A stretch of DNA of 64,000 nucleotides from Clostridiales bacterium (GCA_015069365.1 SVIT01000001.1:1-64000); one strand, 5' to 3'; positions 8,793 through 18,303 are shown, counted from the stretch's first letter. Notes: a model not told the origin generated them from the sequence alone. Program-made: numbers and translations.

Positions 8793-11282
8793 ATGGGGAA
8801 TAAAACGAAAAGAATACTCAGTGTTGTAGCTGCGGCTACGCTTCTTGGCGCGACGGTTGGTATGTCCGCATGCGGCAAGGATAATTACACGGGAAAAGCA
8901 TTGGCTGGCTATACGTCGGAAGGCGAAGTTACGTCCAACGGCGGTTTCGCGGTACAGAAAGGCGACTACGTTTATTTTATCAACGGCGTTGAGAACTATA
9001 CCGCTAGCAACGAATACGGCGAAGTAGTCAAAGGCGCATTGTTGCGTGCAAAACTTGCCGATTTCGAAAACGGTAAATACGACAACGTAGAAACGGTTGT
9101 TCCTATGCTGTTCGTATCGCAGAGCTATACCTCTGGTATTTTCATCTACGGCGATTACGTATATTATGCAACGCCTACGACGGACAAGGATATCAAGACG
9201 GGTGAAATTGCCAGCGACCATATTGATTTTAAGCGTGCAAAGCTTGACGGCTCGGAGACGATGAAAGACTATTATTTCCGTCTTTCCAGCAATTCGACTG
9301 ATTACCGCTTTGTTGAGGTAGGCGGCGTTGTATACTGTATGTATACGGAAGACGGCGCATTGAAATCTTACAACACGGCAACGGGCGTTACGACCGTTTT
9401 GGTTTCTGGGTCCAGCATCACGTATTATTTTGATAAGAAGGATTTGACGAATCCTAACGTTTACTACACGATGGGCGTTACCTACAACTTAGATACGGAT
9501 ATGTCCTCGACTGCGTCTTACAACCAAATCTATTGTGCAAACGCGGCAAGTACCGCAACCGTAAATGCAAGCGAAGCTTCCTATACCGTCAAGACGTACA
9601 ACGAAACGACGAAGAAGTTTGAAGCATACAGAACGTACGATTTCGATAAGGGATACTTGGAAGATAAAAACGACGAGGCGGAAGCAACGGCAAAGAAGAA
9701 CAACACCGATCCTACTGGTTTGTACGAATTTGACGATTATACGACCTATCCTTACGTAAACCTCGGTACGCTTGTTTTGGACGGCGTAGGTTCCGCTTGT
9801 GCAAAAGAACAGTACAACAACGAAAGCGAAAAGGATACGACTGCTGAAGAATTGCAGGGTTACACCTACACGATCACTCGTAACGAAAACGGCGGCGTAT
9901 ACTATACGAGAAAAGCGGTTGCTCCCGACAACAACCTTTACTTCCTTGCAGGCAAACCTGAAAATACGGTTTCCGCAAACGCAAAGGACAACGTTGATAT
10001 CGTAGCGAAAGACACGACGAATGCCAGCGACACGGCTCTGTTCGTTTCTTCCGAAAACGGTAAGCACGTTTATCTCTACGTATCGGGAACGAAGATTGTT
10101 CGCGCAACGAGAGAAAACGGCGAAACGACCGAACAGACCATCTACAATAAGGCGTCCTCGCCTAAACTTTGGAAGGTAGAAGGCAACGATCTTTACTACT
10201 ATCAGTCTGGTACGAACTCCGTAACTGGCGCAAGCACCAGCGGTAACAATCTTGTTCGTATTGATTATACTGGCTCTGCGGAAGATTATCACCTCATTCA
10301 AGGTACGGTTGCAGACGCTAAGTACAAGCCCGCTGTGGTTAAGTACGTTGATATGAACAATTCCTGGTATGCACCCGAAACCTTCGGTTCGATTCTGCTT
10401 TACTCCAACGCACAGTCCAACGCTGACGTTCCTTATAATTATATATATGCGACCAAGCTCGGCACGGCGGAAGAAATCGAAGCAAACAACGAAAAGTATT
10501 TTGACGTATACGAATATATCGAATCGTTCGAAGATAACTCGGATTTGAAAGCGCTGATGACCTACTACTTCCGTACTGGTTCGACGGCGGCTTACGAGAG
10601 CGTAAAAGACTTGTACGACGCAGAAAAGCAAGCGGATAAGTATATCATTGATGAATTCAACACCTTCATCGCAGCAACCTCTGAAAACGGAACGGAAGTT
10701 AACGGTGAAACGGTGAAACTCAACAAAGAAAGCGACTTTATTCACCTTATCAGCAAGATGACGGATGCGGATATCGAAGCAATCAACGCAAGCTGGGCTG
10801 AAACCCTTCGTGTAGAAGAGGAAGAAGAAATCGAAAGCGGTATGGATACTTGGCAGATCTGCTTGATCATCGCAGCAAGCGTAATCGTTGTAGCAACGGC
10901 TGTTGCAGTACCCGTGATCATGCTCAGCAAGAAGAAAGCACAGCGCGAAGCAGCGGAAAGAACGGTCAACGCATACAAGCGTAAGAAGATCGACACCACC
11001 GACGACAAGAGTATCGACGTTTATGCAACGGAAGAACCTGCAGAAACGACGGAAGAAACTCCTGCAGAGGAAGTTCCCGCGGAAGAATCCGTAGAGGAAA
11101 CTGTTGAAGAAACTGTTGAAGAAACGGTTGAGGAAGCACCTGCGGAAGAAACCGCTCCTGTTGAAACGCCTGTTGAAACGCCCGCAGAAGAAGCTGCGCC
11201 TGCACCTGCTCCTGCAGAAGAAAAAACGGAAGAAAAGGTTGAAGAACCTACTGTTTCCGAAGAAAACACGACAAACGAATAA
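8793..11282 (+). CDS. Large lipoprotein with DUF5050/propeller-like ectodomain, C-terminal TM and acidic Glu/Pro-rich tail
   Basis: Lipobox GMSAC; repeated 'GDYVYFING'-like strands; TM TWQICLIIAASVIVVATAVAVPVIML; tail of EET/PAEE repeats; RBS AAGGAG. Confidence 0.75.
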   Translation: MGNKTKRILSVVAAATLLGATVGMSACGKDNYTGKALAGYTSEGEVTSNGGFAVQKGDYVYFINGVENYTASNEYGEVVKGALLRAKLADFENGKYDNVETVVPMLFVSQSYTSGIFIYGDYVYYATPTTDKDIKTGEIASDHIDFKRAKLDGSETMKDYYFRLSSNSTDYRFVEVGGVVYCMYTEDGALKSYNTATGVTTVLVSGSSITYYFDKKDLTNPNVYYTMGVTYNLDTDMSSTASYNQIYCANAASTATVNASEASYTVKTYNETTKKFEAYRTYDFDKGYLEDKNDEAEATAKKNNTDPTGLYEFDDYTTYPYVNLGTLVLDGVGSACAKEQYNNESEKDTTAEELQGYTYTITRNENGGVYYTRKAVAPDNNLYFLAGKPENTVSANAKDNVDIVAKDTTNASDTALFVSSENGKHVYLYVSGTKIVRATRENGETTEQTIYNKASSPKLWKVEGNDLYYYQSGTNSVTGASTSGNNLVRIDYTGSAEDYHLIQGTVADAKYKPAVVKYVDMNNSWYAPETFGSILLYSNAQSNADVPYNYIYATKLGTAEEIEANNEKYFDVYEYIESFEDNSDLKALMTYYFRTGSTAAYESVKDLYDAEKQADKYIIDEFNTFIAATSENGTEVNGETVKLNKESDFIHLISKMTDADIEAINASWAETLRVEEEEEIESGMDTWQICLIIAASVIVVATAVAVPVIMLSKKKAQREAAERTVNAYKRKKIDTTDDKSIDVYATEEPAETTEETPAEEVPAEESVEETVEETVEETVEEAPAEETAPVETPVETPAEEAAPAPAPAEEKTEEKVEEPTVSEENTTNE

Positions 11283-11289
11283 TAAGGAA

Positions 11290-11325
11290 AAGAGTCGTTT
11301 CTAACAAGAAACGACTCTTTCTTTC
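11290..11325 (+). terminator. Intrinsic terminator
   Basis: AAAGAGTCGTTTCT-AAC-AAGAAACGACTCTTTCTTT. Confidence 0.8.
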
Positions 11326-11447
11326 TAAAAAGAAAAGATTTTTTAAAAAAAGTTTAAAAAAATAGGCAAAAAACAGTTTACAAAAATACGATTTCTTAAT
11401 ATAATATAGCAAAATCACTATGTGAGTGAAAAGAGGGAAAAATCAGT

Positions 11448-11981
11448 ATGGCGAGATATATCATTTGCCCCAGATGCGAATTAAACTTTATCGACGCGGA
11501 CGAACAGGAATTTTGCGAAGTCTGCTTAAAGGAGCTTAGCGGCGAAAAGACGTTTGCAGACGGTTTGGATGCAGAAGAAAACATTGAAGAAACGGAACTT
11601 TGTCCTATTTGCGGAGAGAACTACATGGTTCTTGGCGAAAAGATGTGTGAAGAATGCAAGAAAAAGCAATCTGTTTACGACGAGGAAGAAGAGGAAGACG
11701 AAGATAAGGAAGACGCGTCCTGGCGCAGCTACCTTGACGACGAGGAAGAAGAGCTTGACCTTGGTATTCCCGATTCCGAATTTGACGAGGAAGAGGAAGA
11801 AGAGGAAGAAGAGGAAATTATCGAAGAGGAAGACGATTTCGAATACGTTTCCGCAGACGATTATTACGATATGGATGACGATGACGACGATGACGATGAT
11901 GATTTTGATTCATTCGATGATGACGACGCACCCACTCCCAAAACCAGAAAGAAAAAGAAAAACGATGACGATGATTTCTAA
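11448..11981 (+). CDS. Zinc-ribbon protein with long acidic Asp/Glu tail
   Basis: Two CxxC pairs (CPRCELNF...FCEVCLKEL; CPICGEN...MCEECKKK) followed by poly-E/poly-D tracts. Confidence 0.7.
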   Translation: MARYIICPRCELNFIDADEQEFCEVCLKELSGEKTFADGLDAEENIEETELCPICGENYMVLGEKMCEECKKKQSVYDEEEEEDEDKEDASWRSYLDDEEEELDLGIPDSEFDEEEEEEEEEEIIEEEDDFEYVSADDYYDMDDDDDDDDDDFDSFDDDDAPTPKTRKKKKNDDDDF

Positions 11982-11986
11982 AAAGA

Positions 11987-12018
11987 AAGACCCACAGGTG
12001 ATCCCTGTGGGTCTAATT
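11987..12018. terminator. Intrinsic terminator
   Basis: AGACCCACAGG-TGAT-CCCTGTGGGTCT-AATTTT. Confidence 0.75.
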
Positions 12019-12174
12019 TTATAGATCGTCTGCGTCCTGTACGGGTACTTCCCGTTTGTTTTTCGGCCGTCCCGTATAGCTGCCGTTCACGTCCGTATTT
12101 GACACCCCGCCGATAACGTCCAAAGCCTTTTGGGTGGGGGCAGGTACGCGTTTAACTGTACGTTTCGCCGACAT
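12019..12174 (-). CDS. 51-aa conserved small protein ending ...NGSYTGRPKNKREVPVQDADDL (not in supplied ORF track)
   Basis: Manual reverse-strand translation MSAKRTVKRVPAPTQKALDVIGGVSNTDVNGSYTGRPKNKREVPVQDADDL*; TGATG-coupled to the upstream small ORF. Confidence 0.7.
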   Translation of the reverse strand: MSAKRTVKRVPAPTQKALDVIGGVSNTDVNGSYTGRPKNKREVPVQDADDL

Positions 12175-12320
12175 CAGTCGTTGTTACCGCCGTGGCTGTA
12201 ATCGTTATAACCGCAGTTTTTATTGTTGTTTTGGCTGTTCTTGTTGCCGCAGTTTTTATTGCCGCAATTTTTTGTTTTCTGGTTGTTTTGGTTGTTCTGA
12301 TTGTTCTGGTTGTTTCTCAT
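12174..12320 (-). CDS. 48-aa Asn/Gln/Lys/Cys-Gly-rich small protein (not in supplied ORF track)
   Basis: Manual translation MRNNQNNQNNQNNQKTKNCGNKNCGNKNSQNNNKNCGYNDYSHGGNND*; upstream GGAG; TGATG overlap with next ORF. Confidence 0.65.
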   Translation of the reverse strand: MRNNQNNQNNQNNQKTKNCGNKNCGNKNSQNNNKNCGYNDYSHGGNND

Positions 12321-12386
12321 AATATTCTCCTTTTTAATATAAAGGCAGCGCGATGAAAGGCGTCCTACAAAAGCGTCGGTGCAGCG

Positions 12387-12989
12387 TTATTCGCGCACAC
12401 CTTCAAAGGGCAAATGCAGATCCACGTAGCCTTGTTCCGCTTTACAAAGAGGACAAATCTTCCATGCTTCTTCCGCAACGTGCATATAACCGCACTCACT
12501 GCAGATCCAAAGAATGGGACTTTCGCTCTTATACAGCGTACCGTTTCTCACGCCGTCGTGCAGATACTGAAAGACAATCTTATGCTGACCTTCCACCTCT
12601 GCGATCATCTTATATAAAGCGGCGATATCTTCAAAACCTTCTTTCTTCGCCGTTACGGCAAAAGAAGGGTAGATGTCTTCCGTTTCATTTTTTTCGTCCA
12701 TGGCAGAAAATTTTAAACCTTCTTCCAAAGTGCCCATGTGGAAAGGATACCCTGCGTCAAACGTAATATTTTCTCGGCTGCCCGTTTTCTCGATAATCTT
12801 ATTGAAAAATTGGGTTGCGTGCAACGTTTCGTTCTTCGCGATCGTACGCACCGCGTCCGCCAAAGTTTTCAAACCTTCTTTCATGGCAAGCTTTGCAACC
12901 ATCTGGTAACGCATGCCTGCCTGGCATTCTCCTGCGAAACTACGCGCAAGATTTTTAAAAGTTTCTGTTTTATCAAATTCCATATACAT
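12387..12989 (-). CDS. Rubrerythrin
   Basis: Ferritin-like ExxH motifs (FAGECQAGMRYQMVA, NETLHATQF, AEVEGQHKI) plus C-terminal rubredoxin CSECGY...CPLCKA. Confidence 0.92.
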   Translation of the reverse strand: MYMEFDKTETFKNLARSFAGECQAGMRYQMVAKLAMKEGLKTLADAVRTIAKNETLHATQFFNKIIEKTGSRENITFDAGYPFHMGTLEEGLKFSAMDEKNETEDIYPSFAVTAKKEGFEDIAALYKMIAEVEGQHKIVFQYLHDGVRNGTLYKSESPILWICSECGYMHVAEEAWKICPLCKAEQGYVDLHLPFEGVRE

Positions 12990-13258
12990 CTCTCCCGTTA
13001 TGCTTTTGAGGGACGCCGATTCATCGTCGTCGCCTTCGAAAATCAGTATGTCTAAAAAATCTTTCTTTATCCGTAAAAAGTAATTGACAATCTATTCCAA
13101 AGTTTTTCAAAATATTTTTTTATCGGGTAAAACGCTTGCAAAATCCCGAAAACTGCTGTACAATAGATAAGGAGAAAACGAGGGGGTGACGGTGCTAAAA
13201 ATTGTTCATCGCATACATGCCCCCTTCCTTTACATAATATATAAGATAGGAGAGAAAT

Positions 13259-13765
13259 ATGTTCCACATTGTTTTGGTCGAACCGGAAATTCCTCAAAAC
13301 GCAGGCAATATCGCGCGCACGTGCGCGGCAACGGGTACGCACCTGCACATGATTCGTCCTCTTGGATTTGAGGTGACGGACAAATATTTAAAACGCGCAG
13401 GGCTTGATTATTGGCATTTGGTCGAGATATCCTATTATGATAGCTTTGACGAACTGCGTGCAAAATACCCCGAAAACAGATTTTTCTTTTTTACGACAAA
13501 GGGGCGTCACCGTCACAGTGACGTGACCTTTGGCGACGGAGATTTTTTGGTCTTTGGAAAAGAGACGAAGGGTTTGCCTGAGGAGTTGTTGTTAAAGCAC
13601 GAGGGGGAGTGCTTGCGTATCCCTATGTTCTCCGCGGCGCGCTCGCTCAATCTTAGCAACTCTGTCGCAGTCGCGCTGTACGAGGCGCTTCGCCAAAACG
13701 ATTACGAGGGTTTGTTGGAAGAGGGAGAATTACACGAACACAGCTGGGACGAGGCACAGCAATAA
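13259..13765 (+). CDS. trmL: tRNA (cytidine(34)-2'-O)-methyltransferase, SPOUT family
   Basis: MFHIVLVEPEIPQNAGNIARTCAATGTHLHMIRPLGF; FGKETKGLPEELL; RIPMFSAARSLNLSNSVAVALYEALRQ. Confidence 0.95.
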   Translation: MFHIVLVEPEIPQNAGNIARTCAATGTHLHMIRPLGFEVTDKYLKRAGLDYWHLVEISYYDSFDELRAKYPENRFFFFTTKGRHRHSDVTFGDGDFLVFGKETKGLPEELLLKHEGECLRIPMFSAARSLNLSNSVAVALYEALRQNDYEGLLEEGELHEHSWDEAQQ

Positions 13766-13839
13766 TTTTTCATTTCACAGTATAAAGTCATAAAAATCGG
13801 TCAATAACTTCCGTGTGCAGAGCACGGAGGTTATTTTTT

Positions 13840-14376
13840 ATGAGAAATATTTGCATAATTTTTTTATTGTCAATCATAATAAGTTTAACGGCATTCGGTT
13901 TTGTCGGTAGAAACGATGGACAGACGGTGCAGGGAAAAGAATATTTACGTATCCACATTCGTGCTGATTCCAACGAGGACGAGGCACAGGCGGTGAAATA
14001 CACCGTGCGAGATCGCGTGGTGGAATATTTAACCCCGCTTGTTGCGGAATATGAGGATATGGAAGAGGCGAAAAAAGGGATACGATCGCGCTTGGCCGAG
14101 ATTGAAAATGTAGCGAAAAAAACACTGCAAGAAGAGGGGTTCTCCTACGGAGCAAGGGCGCAGATCAAGCAGGAATATTTTCCTACTCGCGTCTATGACG
14201 AATACGTTTTATCCGCTGGAGAATACACAGCCCTGATTTTGGAACTGGGCAAAGGCAAAGGCGATAATTGGTGGTGTGTGGTCTATCCCCCCCTTTGTTT
14301 TGCGGCAACGAACACGAACGTAATCTATAAAAGCAAGATCAAAGAAATCATAGAAAACTGGAAGAAAAATCCCTAA
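13840..14376 (+). CDS. spoIIR: Stage II sporulation protein R
   Basis: YLRIHIRADSNEDEAQAVKYTVRDRVVEYLTP...GDNWWCVVYPPLCF. Confidence 0.92.
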   Translation: MRNICIIFLLSIIISLTAFGFVGRNDGQTVQGKEYLRIHIRADSNEDEAQAVKYTVRDRVVEYLTPLVAEYEDMEEAKKGIRSRLAEIENVAKKTLQEEGFSYGARAQIKQEYFPTRVYDEYVLSAGEYTALILELGKGKGDNWWCVVYPPLCFAATNTNVIYKSKIKEIIENWKKNP

Positions 14377-14431
14377 ACGGAGGGGGCAGGTATGCGTTGA
14401 GTTTGTTTTTTACATAGGAGGAAGAAAAGGA

Positions 14432-15184
14432 ATGAAGAAGTCAACGAAAAAGCTGGCGCTTGCGTCGCTTGCCCTGGCGGTTTGTTTGCCTACCGCGTCC
14501 GTAGGGATCATAAAGGCGGCGCGCGCGCAAGAACCTGCGGCGTATGAAACGGAAACAATCGTTAGCGCCGCTGTTTTAAAACAAGGCTCGAAAGGCGGCG
14601 AAGTAAAAGAAGTACAACGTCGCTTAAAACTTTGGGGATATTATAAAGGAAGTGTGGACGGAGTGTTCGGCGCAGGTACGCGCTCAGCGGTCATCTCTTT
14701 CCAAAAGAAGAACGGTTTAACGGCAGACGGCGTCGTGGGAAAATCTACGTATAAGGCGTTGGGTATGACCAGCTCGTACGAAATTCTTGCAGGACAAGCT
14801 TCGTCGAATAGCGGCAACGTCAACGGCTTTTCCTCGTCGGAGATCTATCTTCTCGCAAAGACGATCTATGCCGAGGGGAGAGGGGAGCCGTACACTGGCC
14901 AGGTCGCGATCGGCGCGGTGGTTTTAAATCGGGTGCGCAACAGTGCTTTTCCCAACACCATTTCAGGCGTGGTATATCAAAAACACGCGTTCACGGCGGT
15001 GGCCGACGGACAAATCAACTTAACTCCCAACGAAACGGCAATGAAAGCGGCAAAAGACGCGATCAACGGTTGGGATCCAACTGGCGGCGCGCTGTATTAT
15101 TATAATCCTGCCGTCGCAACGAGTTCTTGGATATTCAGCCGTCCGACTGTGACGGTGATCGGGAAACACGTGTTTGCCATTTAA
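14432..15184 (+). CDS. sleB: Spore cortex-lytic enzyme (PG-binding_1 + SleB hydrolase domain)
   Basis: LKQGSKGGEVKEVQRRLKLWGYYKGSVDGVFGAGTRSAV; SEIYLLAKTIYAEGRGEPYTGQVAIGAVVLNRVRN. Confidence 0.93.
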   Translation: MKKSTKKLALASLALAVCLPTASVGIIKAARAQEPAAYETETIVSAAVLKQGSKGGEVKEVQRRLKLWGYYKGSVDGVFGAGTRSAVISFQKKNGLTADGVVGKSTYKALGMTSSYEILAGQASSNSGNVNGFSSSEIYLLAKTIYAEGRGEPYTGQVAIGAVVLNRVRNSAFPNTISGVVYQKHAFTAVADGQINLTPNETAMKAAKDAINGWDPTGGALYYYNPAVATSSWIFSRPTVTVIGKHVFAI

Positions 15185-15202
15185 GGTTAGGGGGAGAGAA
15201 GA

Positions 15203-17137
15203 ATGAAGAAGAAAGAAACGAAAATTGCAACCAACGTTTCCTCTGGTGCGGAAAAGGTAGAGACGGTGGAAAAGGAAATCAAAAAGACGCAAAACGAAAA
15301 GCCGACCGTTCGCAAAGAGGTCAATAAAAAGGTAGAAACAAAAGCCAAAGGGGACGCGGCGTTGGGGGATTCTGTAAAGGAAAAAACTCCCGCTAAAGAA
15401 GGGATTGATGCGAAAAAGCTCAACGCACAAACGAGTGGCGGCAAAGCGGAAAAGGAAAGCGCCGCGGCAAAAGCGCGTGTGGAGCTTGCCTTAAAGAAGA
15501 AAGAGGAAAAGGAAAAGCGTAAGGAAGAACGCGCAAAAAAGCGCGCCGAGAAACAAGCCCAGCGCAAGAAGAAGATTGCCGCTAAAAAAGCAGAAATCGA
15601 AAAACGTCTTGCTCAGAAAAAGGCGGACGCGGAAAAACATGCGGCAGAGCGCAAGCGTTTGGCGGAAAAGCGTGCCGCGGAAAAAGAGGCGGCGATTCGC
15701 GAACGCGCTCATGCGAAAGCGAACAAAAAGCAGGCAAATTCTAAAAAGAAAGCAGAGAAAAGCCGTAAAAAAGCCAACCGCAAAGAGAACGGAGAAAAGC
15801 GGGAAAGCCGTACGAAAGGGTACGGCGGTTGGATTGCCGCGGTGGTGGCGCTTGGGGTTACGACTTTGGCTCTTGCAACAACCGTTACCGTCGGCGGTAT
15901 CGAGATGATGAACACGCGCGACACGCTTATGGCGGCAAACCAGGGTACCATGTACGAGTTGAACGGTATTATCGGGCATATGGATGACGATTTGGACCGC
16001 GTCCGTATTTCGGCTTCCTCGGCGCAGCAGAGCCGTATTCTCACCGATCTTTTGGTACAGGCGCGCCTTGCCGAGGCTGACCTTGAAAAATTGCCTATCA
16101 CTGTTGAGGCTGATCAAAACGTGACTGTTTATCTTAACCGCACGGCGGCGACTTGTGAAAGATTGTTATCCAAGCTCCGCAACGGCGGTACGTTGTCGAA
16201 CGAGGATATGCAAACGTTGGAGAGCTTGTATAAGACGAACCATTCCATTCGCGAACAGCTCGAAGAGATGTCCTCTCAGATGACGGATAAAGATTTGATG
16301 TCGTATATGAAGAAAGGCGAGGGAATGATCGCAGATGCTTTACAGCGTTTGGAGCAAGCCACGTTAGAGGAAAATCGACTTACGGCAGACCATGAAAAAG
16401 AGAAAAGAGAGGGGGCAGGTATGGGACGAAATATGCCCGTAGACCCTTCTAAGGCAGAGGGAGAGCGTATCGAATCCTCGCGCGCGGAAGAACTTTGCAA
16501 GACTTATTTCAGCGATTATGCCATTGAAGAATATCAGTGCGTAGGGGAAACGGCGACCCGCTCGTTTACGGCATATAACGTGCAGGGGTATGATAAAAAC
16601 GGCACGATGCTGTTTGCGGAAATCAATCAGCAGGACGGTGCGTTGCTCCGCTTTGACTACTATGAAGAATGTACAGCCGAGAATTTCAATCTCGATAACG
16701 CAGAACGAATCGCGGAGGAATTTTTAACCCACCTTGGCTATCAAGATATGACGGTTGCGCGCCTTTCGGGCGACGGTTCGACGGCGGATTTTACCTTTGT
16801 CTACGAAGAGGACGGAGTGTTATATTACCCCGATGAAATCCGCATAAAAGTATGTCGCACGCGTGGTGTGGTAACGGGCTTCGACGCAACGAAATATTTA
16901 AAAAACCATAGGGGCAGGGATGAGGTGAATGCAAAAATCACCCTGGAAACTGCGCAGGGAAAACTGAGTGAAAAACTCACCGTGGAGACCTCTCGTTTGG
17001 CGGTGGTAAACACGGCGAGAGGGGAAAGAGCTGCATACGAATTTTTATGTTCGTATGATAACGCCCGCTATTTCGTGTACCTTGATGCAATGACGGGTAC
17101 GGAAATCGCCATCATCAACGTTGGTAAGATCGAATAA
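15203..17137 (+). CDS. ypeB: Germination protein YpeB with an about 200-aa Lys/Ala/Glu-rich N-terminal extension
   Basis: Adjacent to sleB; YpeB-type helical and PepSY-like regions; single TM near GGWIAAVVALGVTTLALATTVTVGG. Confidence 0.85.
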   Translation: MKKKETKIATNVSSGAEKVETVEKEIKKTQNEKPTVRKEVNKKVETKAKGDAALGDSVKEKTPAKEGIDAKKLNAQTSGGKAEKESAAAKARVELALKKKEEKEKRKEERAKKRAEKQAQRKKKIAAKKAEIEKRLAQKKADAEKHAAERKRLAEKRAAEKEAAIRERAHAKANKKQANSKKKAEKSRKKANRKENGEKRESRTKGYGGWIAAVVALGVTTLALATTVTVGGIEMMNTRDTLMAANQGTMYELNGIIGHMDDDLDRVRISASSAQQSRILTDLLVQARLAEADLEKLPITVEADQNVTVYLNRTAATCERLLSKLRNGGTLSNEDMQTLESLYKTNHSIREQLEEMSSQMTDKDLMSYMKKGEGMIADALQRLEQATLEENRLTADHEKEKREGAGMGRNMPVDPSKAEGERIESSRAEELCKTYFSDYAIEEYQCVGETATRSFTAYNVQGYDKNGTMLFAEINQQDGALLRFDYYEECTAENFNLDNAERIAEEFLTHLGYQDMTVARLSGDGSTADFTFVYEEDGVLYYPDEIRIKVCRTRGVVTGFDATKYLKNHRGRDEVNAKITLETAQGKLSEKLTVETSRLAVVNTARGERAAYEFLCSYDNARYFVYLDAMTGTEIAIINVGKIE

Positions 17138-17172
17138 AAAGACAAAAAGTCTCGTTTCTGCGAGACTTTTTT
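17136..17172 (+). terminator. Intrinsic terminator
   Basis: AAAAAGTCTCG-TTTC-TGCGAGACTTTTTT. Confidence 0.75.
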
Positions 17173-17264
17173 CTCATTTGTTTGATTTTTTTTTGCAAAA
17201 CTCCTTGACGGCAGAGCAAAGATGTGTTAAAATAATATCGAATCTCAATAAGGAGGATGATTTA

Positions 17265-17642
17265 ATGCAAGAACGCCAGACGAAACAAAAGCAGATCATA
17301 TATGACGCCTTAAAAACGTTGGATCATCCGACGGCGACGGAAGTATACGGATACGTACACGAAACCCACCCTACTGTTTCACGTGCAACAGTCTTTCGAG
17401 TTTTGAAGGGTTTTGCGGACAGTGGGCGTGCGATGGAGCTAAAGGCAGCAGGCGACGAAGTGCGTTATGATTATAACGTAATGGCGCATTATCACGCGCG
17501 TTGCACGGAGTGCGGAAAAGTAGCAGACGTTATGGCGACGGGGATGCCGCTTGGGGGATTAAGAGCGACAGCGGAATGCGGATTTGAGATCAGCGGATAC
17601 AGTGTAGAATTTTTCGGAAGATGTAAGGATTGTCAAGGCTGA
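17265..17642 (+). CDS. Fur family regulator (PerR-like)
   Basis: Winged-helix 'DHPTATEVYGYVHETHPTVSRATVFRVLKGFADSGRAMEL', HYHARCTECGKV, C-terminal FGRCKDCQG. Confidence 0.88.
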   Translation: MQERQTKQKQIIYDALKTLDHPTATEVYGYVHETHPTVSRATVFRVLKGFADSGRAMELKAAGDEVRYDYNVMAHYHARCTECGKVADVMATGMPLGGLRATAECGFEISGYSVEFFGRCKDCQG

Positions 17643-17770
17643 TTAAGGAAAGAAAGGGAAAAACATCTGTTTTTTAAGGCAGGTGTTTTCTTTTTTTATG
17701 AGCGTGGGGGAGAAGACAAAAAGCGACAAAATTATTTTTGAACAAATTTACGAGGAGATAGGAAAAAATA

Positions 17771-17799
17771 TTGACATTTAAGGCGGAAAGGGCTATAAT
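17771..17799 (+). promoter_or_regulatory. Consensus sigma-A promoter for tRNA-Gly
   Basis: TTGACA-17 nt-TATAAT. Confidence 0.9.
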
Positions 17800-17819
17800 A
17801 AACGTACTGACAAACGAAT

Positions 17820-17893
17820 GCAGGTGTCGCCTAGCGGTATGGCGGCAGCTTCCCAAGCTGTTCCCGGCGAGTTCGACTCTCGTCACCTGCTCC
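17820..17893 (+). tRNA. tRNA-Gly (CCC anticodon)
   Basis: Acceptor GCAGGTG/CACCTGC + TCC, anticodon loop TTCCCAA, T-arm GGCGAGTTCGACTCTCGTC. Confidence 0.92.
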
Positions 17894-17902
17894 AAAAAGA
17901 GA

Positions 17903-17930
17903 AACGCACCCAAAGCGGTGCGTTTTTCTT
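17903..17930 (+). terminator. tRNA-Gly terminator
   Basis: AACGCACC-CAAAGC-GGTGCGTTTTTC. Confidence 0.85.
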
Positions 17931-17951
17931 TTTGGAAGATAGATTGTGAAC

Positions 17952-18090
17952 TGACGAGAGTCGAGGGTGGAGGCGTTTGCGAGAGCAAACGGGTTGCCTT
18001 GTGTGCTAGGAATACTGTAAACTTGTCAGGCAACCTGAACAATTGCTAATTGTTCACCGGGGCGCGCCGCCAAAGGCGCGACTCTCGGAC
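17952..18090. repeat. Second cluster of short inverted repeats downstream of tRNA-Gly, including an inverted tRNA T-arm fragment
   Basis: TGACGAGAGTCGA is the reverse complement of tRNA T-arm bases 17873-17885; GTTTGC-GAGA-GCAAAC; GGTTGCC...GGCAACC; GAACAATT-GCT-AATTGTTC; GCGCC...GGCGC. Confidence 0.75.
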
Positions 18091-18268
18091 GCTCATTCTT
18101 CGCTATTCCGTCGCTATGCTCCTTACTCCTGCTTTCTACCGTTTTACAGGCTTCCTCGACCGAATTTTAAGCCACTTCTCGAAAGGTAGACTTTGTAGTC
18201 TTATTCGTAACATTCAACACATCTAAAAAGAATATTTACATAAAAACAAGTTAAGACGAAAAAAACTA

Positions 18269-18297
18269 TTGACGAAAATACTAAAAAGTGCTAAAAT
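18269..18297 (+). promoter_or_regulatory. Sigma-A-like promoter of candidate structured RNA
   Basis: TTGACG-17 nt-TAAAAT ending 6 nt before a 5' GCGAC stem. Confidence 0.75.
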
Positions 18298-18303
18298 AAT
18301 AAT

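Noticed and set aside
9489-10745. 418-aa - strand ORF
   Set aside because: Antisense to the 8793-11282 lipoprotein; shadow ORF from codon bias
11800-11975. GA-rich microsatellite-like tract
   Set aside because: Explained by the poly-Glu/poly-Asp tail of the 11448-11981 protein
12134-12322. 62-aa + strand Cys/Gly-rich ORF
   Set aside because: Antisense to the coupled N/Q-rich small ORF, which has an RBS and better context
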